The position numbers were made by a program, and so were the translations under genes. The notes under the pieces are model-generated. The model made no database searches. It was not told the DNA's origin and saw nothing but the letters and a program-made list of their open reading frames with translations. Below are positions 7,176 through 15,673 of a stretch of DNA of 64,000 nucleotides, in pieces; the stretch's first letter is position 1, and each line of letters starts with the position of its first letter. Origin of the DNA: Roseivirga seohaensis (GTDB taxonomy: Bacteria > Bacteroidota > Bacteroidia > Cytophagales > Cyclobacteriaceae); contig NZ_LRPB01000049.1 in the NCBI RefSeq assembly GCF_001592945.1, forward strand, positions 248,001-312,000, written 5' to 3'.

Positions 7176-9994
7176 GCTATTCCCATTTTTAAGAGGTGTT
7201 GGTTTACCTTACTTTCATAGTCAGTCACGGACTTACCTAAATCGCCCAGCGTACTGTCATAGCGTTCTGCCAGTTCCCTGATCCTTCCGGTCAATCGCTG
7301 AGAGATTTCATCTATCTCGGCTTGTATGTTGGTGCTAAGGGTAGTCATCCACTTATCATCCACTACCAAGGTTTGTACTTCCACCTCAGTGAGTTCTCCG
7401 TATTTGCGGATGGTCTTATCCTCCAATGCAGCGTAGGCTTCTTTGATTTTACTGGATAGCTGATTGATTTCTTCCTGTAAGGCCATCAGCTTTTCAATGG
7501 TCTTGATTTCCGGTATGTACTCACCATCAGTTGGCATGATGCCTTTCAGCTTGGTGAGGAGTACATCACGCTGCTTTTTGGCTTCTTTGCGCAGGCTCGC
7601 CTGCTCACTCAGCAGGGATAGGTAGTGGTAGTGTACATCCAGTTCCTCGAACCAAGGGTGTTGAATGCCTTTTTCCCAAGCTAAGGACTCAAATTTGTTC
7701 TTCTTAATCGGGGCTACTTTTTCCTTGTATTGCTCGGGCAGGTCAGAAATCGTTATTTGTCTTTGCAGCTCAAGAATGCGCTCCTGAATGCTTCCTTTTA
7801 CCAGCTTGCCTTTAGCATTTGTGAGCTTTTCGAAGAAGGTTCCCCAGAGTTCACCTTCCAGCATCTCTCGAATGGAAGTGGTGCATTTTTCCAGGTCTTC
7901 CTGTGTGGCCTGATATTCTTTAAAATGCTCAGGGAAGTGAGTGGCAAAAGCTAAGTCCTGGTATTCGTCCAGTTTCTCATTGAGTTCCGCTTTGGAGACT
8001 TTACCGTTTTCAACATCTTCAAAAATGGCTTCCTCACCTGTATTGTCCGCCAAGAGGGTAGTAAAGTCATTCTCCTTCGCTTCCTTTTCTGATTCCTTGG
8101 CTTGTATGGCTTTCAGGTCTACAGGAAAGTATCGGTTGACCACTAGATGCTTTGGCACAAGGTCGCAATCGTACACCGTTTCCTTTTTGGTCTGCTTCAC
8201 AATGTGGAGTTTGGCTATCCAGCCATCTTCAATGATCATGTAGGTATCATCCTTCATGATGTCCAGCCAAAAGTCCATCAGGTGCTGGTACATGTCGTAG
8301 CGATCTACTAATGCTTTATCTGAGTATTCGGTTAGCAGATCCTCCGCAATAGCGTGTATGAGTTGCTTAGGAGAGGTTTCTTCATTGATGCCTTTCAGCG
8401 TGGGTGTGTTTTTGGTTTTCCAGCTCTCGAAGAGTTTATCCATTTCCTTGCGGTACGCTTTAAACTCCTGATGGCTGAAAATGGCCTCTTTGATGGCAGT
8501 TGCTTCTGCTTTCAAAGCATTGTAACCCGGTCTCACTTCTTCAAATAGCTCGGTTTTTAGGCTTGGATATACTTGCCAATATGGATTCATGCCATCCACA
8601 TCTCGCTGCGGAATACCACCGTTGATATGTGCATCCAAATCCTGAATATCCTCATCTTCCTGCGTATCGATGTATCGAGGAATGTTCAAGTTGTACTCGT
8701 TGGTTTTGATTTCATCAAATGGAACAAATCGAGAATATTTAACAAGCGGCTTTTGAGAGTTAAATACATCTACAATCTTATGGATGTCCTGCTCTCTGAG
8801 CCTGTTCTTGTTTCCGTCTTTCAAATAGCCTTTGCTGGCATCTATCATAAAGATGCCTGTGCGTGTGTCGGTATTCTCTTTGTCTATGACAATGATGCAT
8901 GCCGGAATACCCGTACCGTAGAACATATTTGGGGGTAAACCGATGATGCCTTTGATGTATTTGCGTTCAATAAGGTTTTGGCGAATGTCGGCTTCCGCAT
9001 TGCCTCTAAACAATACACCGTGAGGCAAGATCACCGCTGCTTTACCTGTGCCTTTGAGCGAAGCGATAATATGCAGTAAGAAGGCATAGTCACCGTTTTT
9101 ATCAGGTGGCACACCATAGTGAATGAATCGCTTAAACTCATCATCCAAAGGTGTGATGCCCTGACTCCAGTTCTTTACGGAGAAAGGAGGATTAGCCACT
9201 ACACGGTCAAAGCGTTTGAGTGAACCGTCTTTTTCTTTGTGATCCGGTCGGGCAATGGTGTTGCCTTTTTTGATGATAGCATCCTCGTAGCCATGCATCC
9301 ACATGTTCATGATGGCCAGACTTTTTACTGAGCTTTCTTTTTCCTGACCGTAAAGCGATAAGTGTCGGTCGGATTCCATAGCGACTTTTAGGAGCAGTGA
9401 GCCTGAACCACAGGTAGGGTCATAAACAGAGAAATCAGAAGATTCGGCTTTCTCAATGTCAATGATCTTGGCCAATACTCTGGAAACCTCAGCAGGAGTA
9501 TAGAAATTCCCCTTACTCTTTCCAGACTCAGAGGCGAAATGTCGCATCAAAAATTCGTAAGCATCTCCAAGGATGTCATCGTCTTCTGCCCGGTTGTTTT
9601 TGAAGTTGAGGGCTGGGTTTTCGAATATCCTTATAAGGTCATCAAGAAGGTCAACCTTCTCTTTGTCGCTCCCCAGCTTATCATCATCATTGAAGTCAAC
9701 CAGTTCTACAGAACCTTCCAATCCATTTTCGCGGAAAATAGGGCGGATGATTTGCTTGTTGATCTTATCACCAATGTCTTTCTGTCCTTTGAGTGCAACC
9801 ATGTCTTCAAATGTTGCTCCCTCAGGAATTGTGATTAGCCCATCCTTGCCAGCGTATTTATCAGATACGTATTTGATAAAAAGCATGGTCAACACGTAAT
9901 CCTTGAATTGGGCATAATCCATTCCACCGGATGCCCTCAAGGCATTACAACCTTCCCAGAGTGTGCTGTATAATTGTGATTTCTTTATTGCCAT
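7166..9994 (-). CDS. hsdM: Type I DNA methyltransferase subunit (HsdM), long form
   Basis: An N6-adenine methyltransferase subunit of 942 residues. It has the N-terminal HsdM helical domain (1-150), the AdoMet site DPTCGSG (192-198) and the catalytic NPPF (268-271). After the catalytic domain ends near residue 430, roughly 500 further residues follow, rich in Glu/Lys with coiled-coil character. Ordinary HsdM proteins are about 480-550 residues, while long forms with this tail are known in several phyla. It methylates the host's own target sites together with HsdS and forms the restriction complex with HsdR. It is the second gene of the operon, 100 bases after the XRE gene. Confidence 0.95.
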   Translation of the reverse strand: MAIKKSQLYSTLWEGCNALRASGGMDYAQFKDYVLTMLFIKYVSDKYAGKDGLITIPEGATFEDMVALKGQKDIGDKINKQIIRPIFRENGLEGSVELVDFNDDDKLGSDKEKVDLLDDLIRIFENPALNFKNNRAEDDDILGDAYEFLMRHFASESGKSKGNFYTPAEVSRVLAKIIDIEKAESSDFSVYDPTCGSGSLLLKVAMESDRHLSLYGQEKESSVKSLAIMNMWMHGYEDAIIKKGNTIARPDHKEKDGSLKRFDRVVANPPFSVKNWSQGITPLDDEFKRFIHYGVPPDKNGDYAFLLHIIASLKGTGKAAVILPHGVLFRGNAEADIRQNLIERKYIKGIIGLPPNMFYGTGIPACIIVIDKENTDTRTGIFMIDASKGYLKDGNKNRLREQDIHKIVDVFNSQKPLVKYSRFVPFDEIKTNEYNLNIPRYIDTQEDEDIQDLDAHINGGIPQRDVDGMNPYWQVYPSLKTELFEEVRPGYNALKAEATAIKEAIFSHQEFKAYRKEMDKLFESWKTKNTPTLKGINEETSPKQLIHAIAEDLLTEYSDKALVDRYDMYQHLMDFWLDIMKDDTYMIIEDGWIAKLHIVKQTKKETVYDCDLVPKHLVVNRYFPVDLKAIQAKESEKEAKENDFTTLLADNTGEEAIFEDVENGKVSKAELNEKLDEYQDLAFATHFPEHFKEYQATQEDLEKCTTSIREMLEGELWGTFFEKLTNAKGKLVKGSIQERILELQRQITISDLPEQYKEKVAPIKKNKFESLAWEKGIQHPWFEELDVHYHYLSLLSEQASLRKEAKKQRDVLLTKLKGIMPTDGEYIPEIKTIEKLMALQEEINQLSSKIKEAYAALEDKTIRKYGELTEVEVQTLVVDDKWMTTLSTNIQAEIDEISQRLTGRIRELAERYDSTLGDLGKSVTDYESKVNQHLLKMGIAWN

Positions 9995-10094
9995 TTCAAC
10001 TCTTTACACTCATTTTGTTTATGAACAGATTGCATTTTTATTTCTACCGAAACAAGTTTTTTAAACTAATTAGGCTTTGGCCCTTTTTAGCCCG

Positions 10095-10673
10095 TTAAGC
10101 CATCAAATCGAGATCAACCTCTATTATTAAATCTTCAATTTCAATGTCATCACCCTCTACAAAGAGAAATGTCCCTCTTCCATCGGCAACTTTAAAGCTA
10201 CTATGTTTAATACCATCGCTAGTACTCATGAGATTTAGTGTAAAGTGAAACTGAGCATTCTTAAACGTAAATGATCGTTGTGGTATGTTAACAAATACGT
10301 CACCCGAGTTGAGTTCAACCTCGCTGTCAATTATACCATAGTGGCCAGGTTCTGAATTGTTCAGCTCTTCTTCCCAAGCAGGGTGAAACTGAAGGTCTTC
10401 CGCAATTTTTTCTCTTATCTTTTCTAGTGTCATAGAACTTCCAGTTAATTCAAATTCAAATATTTCATTCAGGGCTTCCAAGTTGATTGACGAAACTTTA
10501 AGGCCGTGCATGTACTTGAAGAGATTGTCTATTGTATAATTTGACTTCCCTTTCTCAATTGCAATAATCTGGTGTCTCAACAAACCGGAGTTTTCTGCAA
10601 GTAAGTCTTGTGAAATCAAGTGTTCCTCCCGGATTGACTTGAGAAAAGCTCCAAATTCAAATCTTAGTCCCAT
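10095..10673 (-). CDS. XRE-family transcriptional regulator
   Basis: The 192-residue protein opens with an XRE/Cro-type helix-turn-helix (about residues 7-65): GAFLKSIREEHLISQDLLAE, then a recognition-helix region ending IIAIEKGKSNYTIDNL. The remaining 120 residues are not recognised; they are beta-rich and may be a ligand or dimerisation domain. It sits first in the restriction operon and divergent from gajA, with a dyad-rich operator in the 139-base gap. The role inferred is a controller that times restriction relative to methylation, and perhaps links it to the Gabija unit. Confidence 0.85.
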   Translation of the reverse strand: MGLRFEFGAFLKSIREEHLISQDLLAENSGLLRHQIIAIEKGKSNYTIDNLFKYMHGLKVSSINLEALNEIFEFELTGSSMTLEKIREKIAEDLQFHPAWEEELNNSEPGHYGIIDSEVELNSGDVFVNIPQRSFTFKNAQFHFTLNLMSTSDGIKHSSFKVADGRGTFLFVEGDDIEIEDLIIEVDLDLMA

Positions 10674-10689
10674 ACATCAAACATAAGAA

Positions 10690-10727
10690 AAAGTATCAAT
10701 ATTAATACGTATTGTTTACGATACTTT
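10690..10727. promoter_or_regulatory. Compound palindromic operator between XRE/hsd and gajAB
   Basis: Arms AAAGTATC (10690-10697) and GATACTTT (10720-10727) share their axis with a perfect inner palindrome AATACGTATT (10704-10713). Read another way, it is two abutting 16-bp dyads, GTAT-N8-ATAC, at 10693-10708 and 10709-10724. That is the geometry expected for two XRE dimers side by side. It lies 17 bases upstream of the XRE ATG and 86 upstream of gajA. The structure is seen directly; binding by this XRE protein is inferred. A TATGTTTG at 10678-10685 (minus strand) could be the -7 box of the hsd operon, but it lacks a clear -33 partner. Confidence 0.65.
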
Positions 10728-10812
10728 GCGAATAATGATTACCTTCAATCTCAAGAGTACTATGGAGAGAAGAAATGGGGCATAAAAGGAGAATTGGATA
10801 GAAATATTTGTC

Positions 10813-12627
10813 ATGAAGATAACAAAACTGAAAATTGAGAATTTCAGAGGCATTGAGAAAGCCGAATTATATTTTAATGGTAATACAGTGCTTGTTGGAG
10901 ATAACAATACTGGAAAATCCACTGTTCTTGAGGCAATTGACCTAGTTTTAGGACCTGAGCGGTTATCTCGCTATCCGGTAATTGATGAACATGATTTTTA
11001 TGCTGGAAAGTATATTTCTCCATCAGAATTAGAAGATGAGGATATTGAAAACCCGAAAATCAAAATTGAGGTAATTGTAAATGACCTTAATGAAGATCAA
11101 GAAACTCGTTTTAGTAACAATCTTGAATGGTGGGATTCCAATTCTAAAAGTCTACTAGAAGGCCCGCCTGCCAATGCTACGGATCAAGATAATGTCAAGG
11201 CTGCTTTAAGGATTCATTTTATTGGCTACTATGATGAAGAAGAGGACGATTTTTTTGGAGAAACATACTTTTCATCCCCGCAGCTGGAGGATGAAACATT
11301 TACAAAGTTTGGTCGAAGCGATAAGCGCATTTGTGGTTTTCTTTTTCTTCGAACTCTTCGCACAGGATCACGAGCATTAAGTTTAGAAAAAGGATCTCTA
11401 TTAGATGTAATACTGCGCCTTCAAGAATTAAGACCCAAAATGTGGGAAGATATCTTAAGTGAATTAAGACAAATCCCAATTGCTGAAAACCCTGAAATTG
11501 GAATATCCCCTATCCTAGAAAAAGTTCAAAAGAGTGTGCGCTCATTTGTACCCTCTGAGTGGGCTGTTGATCCACATTTGCGTGTTTCTGACCTTACACG
11601 AGTCCATCTAAGAAAGCTTTTAACAGTATTTATGGGAACAGGGGCTATGGTTGATGATGAGACTGAATATGCAGCGCCATTTCAACACCAAGGAACGGGA
11701 ACAATTAACACCCTCGTTTTATCTCTCCTAACAATGATTGCGGAACTAAAACAAAATGTAATTTTTGCTATGGAAGAGCCAGAAATTGCAATCCCACCAC
11801 ATACCCAAAAGCGCATTGTAAACAGTGTAACGGGTAAGTCAGCTCAAGCTATTTTCACTTCTCATTCTCCATACGTATTAGAAGAGTTCGACCCTCAAAA
11901 TATCCTTGTGGTTAAGAAAACAGGCGGTGAATTAACAGGATCAATAGCAAAATATCCACCAGCAGTTAAACCAAAAAAATATAGAGAAGAGTTTAAAAGG
12001 CGATTTTGTGAAACCTTGTTAGCTCGGCGTGTTTTAATTGCTGAAGGGAGAACAGAATATGAGGCTTTCACTACCGCAGCAAGAAGACTTAATGATCTCG
12101 ACTCTGATAAATACACTTCTCTAGAGGCTTTAGGCATAGCTGTGATTAATGCAGAAACAGATTCCCAAATTGAACCACTAGGAAAATTTTATAAAGACTT
12201 AGGTAAAGAGGTCTTTGGTGTATTTGATCAGCAAACCGATGAAAGTAGAGCCGCAATTGAAGCTGTAATTGATCATCCATATGAGGCTCCTGAAGATAAG
12301 TTTGAAAAGGTTGTTTTAAATCAAACTGCGGAAAGTGGATTAAGAAAATTTGCATTATCCTTAGTTGAAATTGATGAGTGGCCTCCTCATTTAACTGACC
12401 GGACTCCAACGGAAGAAATGTCATTTGAGGACTTAAAAGAAACTCTTAAAAGATATTTTAATTGGTCTAAGGGTTCGGGAACTGCAGCTGATTTGTTCAG
12501 CATATGTAGCATACATGAAATACCTGAATATGTAAAAAGCACCTTAGAAGCCATCAAAAATATTGTTGATCCCAAGGCTGAAGATGCTGCTGATCTAGAT
12601 CATGACGAGGCTCAAGCGGCTGAATAA
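10813..12627 (+). CDS. gajA: Gabija protein GajA-like: OLD-family ATPase/TOPRIM nuclease
   Basis: This 604-residue protein is a class 2 OLD nuclease. The ABC-type ATPase half starts MKITKLKIENFRGI, with Walker A GDNNTGKST (29-37, K35), Walker B-type AMEEPE (319-324) and the H-loop FTSHSP (H351). The TOPRIM nuclease half begins near 405 with LIAEGRTE (E411), followed by VFDQQTD (D472). In the Gabija system GajA nicks or cleaves DNA when phage infection depletes nucleotides. Length and gene order fit, with a UvrD-type helicase 2 bases downstream. The acidic pair usually spaced D-x-D appears as D-Q-Q, so the exact metal ligands are uncertain. A non-Gabija OLD/helicase pair is the main alternative. 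Confidence 0.88.
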   Translation: MKITKLKIENFRGIEKAELYFNGNTVLVGDNNTGKSTVLEAIDLVLGPERLSRYPVIDEHDFYAGKYISPSELEDEDIENPKIKIEVIVNDLNEDQETRFSNNLEWWDSNSKSLLEGPPANATDQDNVKAALRIHFIGYYDEEEDDFFGETYFSSPQLEDETFTKFGRSDKRICGFLFLRTLRTGSRALSLEKGSLLDVILRLQELRPKMWEDILSELRQIPIAENPEIGISPILEKVQKSVRSFVPSEWAVDPHLRVSDLTRVHLRKLLTVFMGTGAMVDDETEYAAPFQHQGTGTINTLVLSLLTMIAELKQNVIFAMEEPEIAIPPHTQKRIVNSVTGKSAQAIFTSHSPYVLEEFDPQNILVVKKTGGELTGSIAKYPPAVKPKKYREEFKRRFCETLLARRVLIAEGRTEYEAFTTAARRLNDLDSDKYTSLEALGIAVINAETDSQIEPLGKFYKDLGKEVFGVFDQQTDESRAAIEAVIDHPYEAPEDKFEKVVLNQTAESGLRKFALSLVEIDEWPPHLTDRTPTEEMSFEDLKETLKRYFNWSKGSGTAADLFSICSIHEIPEYVKSTLEAIKNIVDPKAEDAADLDHDEAQAAE

Positions 12628-12629
12628 AT

Positions 12630-14366
12630 ATGCCAGAAATATTTGATCTATCTGTAGAAAAAAGAAGACTACTAGACCAGGATGGACATCTATTGGTTTT
12701 GGGTGGACCGGGTTCCGGTAAAACAACTATTGCATTGCTTAAAGCTGAAAAACTCATCACAGAAGGCTTAGGCAATCATCAAAAAATCTTGTTCTTGAGC
12801 TTTGCAAGAGCAACCATTTCTAGAGTTGAGGAAAAAGCAAAAGGAATGCTTAATCCGATTAACAAAAAATGGTTGGAGATCAATACCTATCATGGCTTTA
12901 TCTGGGGGTTATTAAGAAGTCATGGTTATTTGATAAATGACTCAAGGCTAAAATTATTAACTCCTCCTGAGGCCGGAGCTATATTAGCTCCATTTACCAA
13001 TGAAGATCGGGATAGAGAAAAATTGCGATTATTAAATGAGGATGGCTTGCTTCATTTTGATCTATTCGCCCATACGTGCGCCCAACTTCTAACAAGAAGT
13101 GAGAAACTTTCCTCCATTATATGCAAAAAATACCCTGTAATAATCCTTGATGAATTTCAGGATACAAACGGAGATGAATGGAGTTTTATACAAGAGCTTG
13201 GAAAAAGAAGCACCTTAATTGCTTTAGCAGACCTAGAACAACGAATTTATGGGTTTAGAGGGGCAGACCCAGCAAGAGTAGGTCAATACATAGATGTCTA
13301 TGCCCCCGAACAGTTTGATTTTGGTAACGAAAATCACAGGAGTTTTGGTACTGATATTACACGCTTTGGGAATGACCTTTTAACGGGAGCTAATAGAAAT
13401 AATACGTACAACAATGTTAGGTGTATCCAGTATAGATATTATAACCCCCCACATATACCTTTAAAAACTGAGGTCATAAGCCGTATTCGAAAGTTATCAG
13501 TAGAAAATAGGGAAAGCTGGTCCCTTGCTATTCTGGTTCCTACAAAAAATCTTATGACAACAGTTTCAGATTTTTTGAGTGAAGAACAGACATTTGGAAA
13601 TCGAAGGCTTCCAATAATTGGACACGATGTTCTCTTGGAAATGGCTGGACCTTCTTTAGCTGCAGTTTTGATTGCACGTTTAATAGGAAAGGAAAGCCTC
13701 CACGATGGTTTAGTAAAAAATTGTCTTGCCGATTTAGATGCACATATTCGAGGTAGGGGTGGAAATACCGCACCTGCACAAGCCAAATTGCAACTTTCAG
13801 AGGCAATAAGAAATTATATTGAAACAGGAAATATCAGAGGAAAAAATCGTCAGCTTCTCATAGCTGAGGTTACTCGTATAGCGGAGGAAGTACAAGAATT
13901 TCGATTTTCTGGAATTCCAGGTGATGATTGGATTTTAGTTAGAAAATTACTTCAGAATTCCACCAGCCCAGAGATTAAACAGGTTGGCGAAGATGCCAGA
14001 TATTTACGGTTGTTAAGAAAAGGTACAGTTCTAAATTCAGGTCTAAGTGATCTTTGGCGCACAAATGGTAGCTATAATGGTGCTTCCTCACTTATTAGCA
14101 ATGCTTTAATCCAGGAGCATTTCTCTTCGACGATCACAACTTGGAAGGGTGTTCATGTTATGACCATGCATGCAGCTAAGGGCAAAGAATTTGATGAAGT
14201 CATTATATATGAGGGGCCTAGCAGATATAGAGATAAAATTCTTAGACAGAATGCAAATGATCGAGACACTGATCAAGCCAAATTGGCACTGAGAGTAGCT
14301 GTTACCAGAGCAATGAAGAACACGACCATACTCACCCCAAGCTACGATTCTTGCCCATTATTGTAA
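12630..14366 (+). CDS. gajB: Gabija protein GajB-like: UvrD/PcrA-type helicase
   Basis: This 578-residue superfamily 1A helicase has motif I GGPGSGKTT (25-33), motif Ia with LSFARATIS, motif II LDEFQDT (D174, E175), motif III-type LADLEQRIYGFRGA, motif V MTMHAAKGKEFDEV and motif VI VAVTRAMK near the C-terminus. In Gabija, GajB uses ATP and is thought to sense DNA termini produced by GajA and to drive nucleotide depletion. It starts 2 bases after gajA, so the two are almost certainly one transcription unit. It is slightly longer than the well-studied Bacillus cereus protein (about 490 residues). It ends 130 bases before the tRNA terminator at the island edge. Confidence 0.88.
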   Translation: MPEIFDLSVEKRRLLDQDGHLLVLGGPGSGKTTIALLKAEKLITEGLGNHQKILFLSFARATISRVEEKAKGMLNPINKKWLEINTYHGFIWGLLRSHGYLINDSRLKLLTPPEAGAILAPFTNEDRDREKLRLLNEDGLLHFDLFAHTCAQLLTRSEKLSSIICKKYPVIILDEFQDTNGDEWSFIQELGKRSTLIALADLEQRIYGFRGADPARVGQYIDVYAPEQFDFGNENHRSFGTDITRFGNDLLTGANRNNTYNNVRCIQYRYYNPPHIPLKTEVISRIRKLSVENRESWSLAILVPTKNLMTTVSDFLSEEQTFGNRRLPIIGHDVLLEMAGPSLAAVLIARLIGKESLHDGLVKNCLADLDAHIRGRGGNTAPAQAKLQLSEAIRNYIETGNIRGKNRQLLIAEVTRIAEEVQEFRFSGIPGDDWILVRKLLQNSTSPEIKQVGEDARYLRLLRKGTVLNSGLSDLWRTNGSYNGASSLISNALIQEHFSSTITTWKGVHVMTMHAAKGKEFDEVIIYEGPSRYRDKILRQNANDRDTDQAKLALRVAVTRAMKNTTILTPSYDSCPLL

Positions 14367-14494
14367 TTGTACACCCGATTCAGAAGTATTTTTGCACTAA
14401 ATCAAAATGGCCTTGAGAGAGATTAAATAGGTTTAATGTTTTTACTATGTTTTTACAAGCTTCGATCAAGCTTTTCATAAAGGCCTTAAAACAA

Positions 14495-14523
14495 CAAAAC
14501 CCTCTGATAATCAGAGGGTTTTT
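14495..14523. terminator. Bidirectional terminator between gajB and tRNA-fMet
   Basis: CCCTCTGAT (14500-14508) pairs with ATCAGAGGG (14510-14518) around one base, giving a real loop of 3-5. The hairpin is flanked by an A-run on the left and a T-run on the right, so it can stop the minus-strand tRNA transcript and any gajAB transcript. Confidence 0.8.
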
Positions 14524-14525
14524 AG

Positions 14526-14598
<73 letters not shown>

Positions 14599-14629
14599 AT
14601 ATATCCTTCAGCTTTTCTGAAGTGGAATA

Positions 14630-14660
14630 CAAAAGTAGGTGATAAATCCATTCTAAACAA
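14630..14660 (-). promoter_or_regulatory. Promoter of tRNA-fMet
   Basis: Read on the minus strand: TTG (14658-14660), a 20-base spacer, then TACTTTTG (14630-14637), matching the Bacteroidota TTG-N19/20-TAnnTTTG consensus. A small hairpin, CTTCAG/CTGAAG (14607-14622), sits between it and the mature tRNA. Confidence 0.65.
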
Positions 14661-14661
14661 G

Positions 14662-14669
14662 TACCTTTG
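14662..14669 (+). promoter_or_regulatory. Putative -7 box for era
   Basis: TACCTTTG fits the TAnnTTTG consensus and lies 19 bases upstream of the era ATG, back to back with the tRNA promoter. No convincing -33 element precedes it, so support is partial. Confidence 0.4.
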
Positions 14670-14688
14670 CGAACTAATTTAAAAATTC

Positions 14689-15576
14689 ATGGAGAGTCGT
14701 CCGCACAAGGCTGGTTATGTGAGCATTATAGGTAAACCAAATGTTGGTAAATCTACTTTAATGAATGCGATGGTAGGTGAAAGACTCTCAATTATTACTT
14801 CAAAAGCGCAGACTACCCGTCATAGGATTATGGGAATCTTGAGTGGAGATGATTTTCAAATCATTTATTCCGACACTCCTGGGATTATTAAACCAGAATA
14901 TGAACTCCACGAAACTATGATGCGTTTTGTGACCAGTTCTTTCGAAGATTCAGACCTTATTTTATTTGTTACCGACCTTTACGAGAAATATGAAGGTGAA
15001 AAAGTGATCGATTACTTGAAGGAAGTGAAGGTGCCGGTGATTTTGGTGATGAATAAAATTGACTTGGCTAAAGGATCTCAAGCTGAAGATAAAGTAGCTT
15101 ATTGGAAAGAGCTCATGGACTTCCATGATATAGTAATGGTTTCGGCTTTAGAAAATATTGGAATTGAAGGCGTGTTTGAGAAAATTATTGAGCACTTGCC
15201 AGAGCACCCTGCTTACTTTCCGAAAGATACTCTAACCGATAAACCTGAACGTTTTTTCGTGGATGAAATGATTCGTGAAAAAATCTTCAAACAATACAAA
15301 AAGGAAATTCCTTATAGTTGCGAGGTGGTGACTACTTCTTTTAAAGAAGACGAAAATATTATTCGCATCTCGGCCGATATTTATGTAGAGCGCGATAGTC
15401 AAAAAGGAATCGTGATTGGGCATAAAGGCGAATCGCTTAAAAAAGTGGGTACGGCAGCACGAGAGGATTTGGAAATTTTCTTTGGGAAGAAGATATTTCT
15501 TGAAACCCATGTGAAAGTAGAGAAGGACTGGCGAAAAAAGGAAGCGAAATTAAAACGCTTTGGTTACTTAAATTAA
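14689..15576 (+). CDS. era: GTPase Era
   Basis: Era is the 295-residue GTPase that binds the 3' end of 16S rRNA and assists 30S subunit maturation. The G domain has G1 GKPNVGKST (about 16-24), G3 DTPG (about 64-67) and G4 NKID. The C-terminal KH RNA-binding domain carries IVIGHKGESLKKVG near 240-255. The length is that of typical Era. ATG 14689 is the natural start, as the P-loop falls at the family position. It precedes der by 97 bases on the same strand, and the divergent neighbour is the initiator tRNA, so both flank genes serve translation initiation. Confidence 0.98.
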   Translation: MESRPHKAGYVSIIGKPNVGKSTLMNAMVGERLSIITSKAQTTRHRIMGILSGDDFQIIYSDTPGIIKPEYELHETMMRFVTSSFEDSDLILFVTDLYEKYEGEKVIDYLKEVKVPVILVMNKIDLAKGSQAEDKVAYWKELMDFHDIVMVSALENIGIEGVFEKIIEHLPEHPAYFPKDTLTDKPERFFVDEMIREKIFKQYKKEIPYSCEVVTTSFKEDENIIRISADIYVERDSQKGIVIGHKGESLKKVGTAAREDLEIFFGKKIFLETHVKVEKDWRKKEAKLKRFGYLN

Positions 15577-15673
15577 CGAGTAACAAAGTAAGAATAACAG
15601 TTTGGGGTGGTTGGCGATAAATGCATAAACCCAAGATCAATCTTAGATCGAACATTAAAAATTTGAAATCAAA

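Larger units (their letters stand above)
1..14523. mobile_element. Defence genomic island at tRNA-fMet 3' end
   Basis: The segment from the left window edge to the 3' end of the initiator tRNA gene holds an integrase fragment, a complete type I restriction-modification operon with two extra genes, an XRE regulator and a Gabija-type pair. To its right, housekeeping genes (era, der) begin at once. Tyrosine recombinases often integrate at tRNA 3' ends, and the tRNA at 14526-14598 has its 3' end facing this block. The left boundary, and the duplicated tRNA tail expected there, lie outside the window, so the extent is inferred. An alternative is an unrelated defence hotspot next to an older integrase remnant. 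Confidence 0.55.

Noticed and set aside
10678-10685. TATGTTTG as the -7 box of the XRE-hsd operon
   Set aside because: Only 5 bases upstream of the ATG and without a -33 TTG at 18-21 bases, so it is mentioned under the operator but not listed as a promoter.
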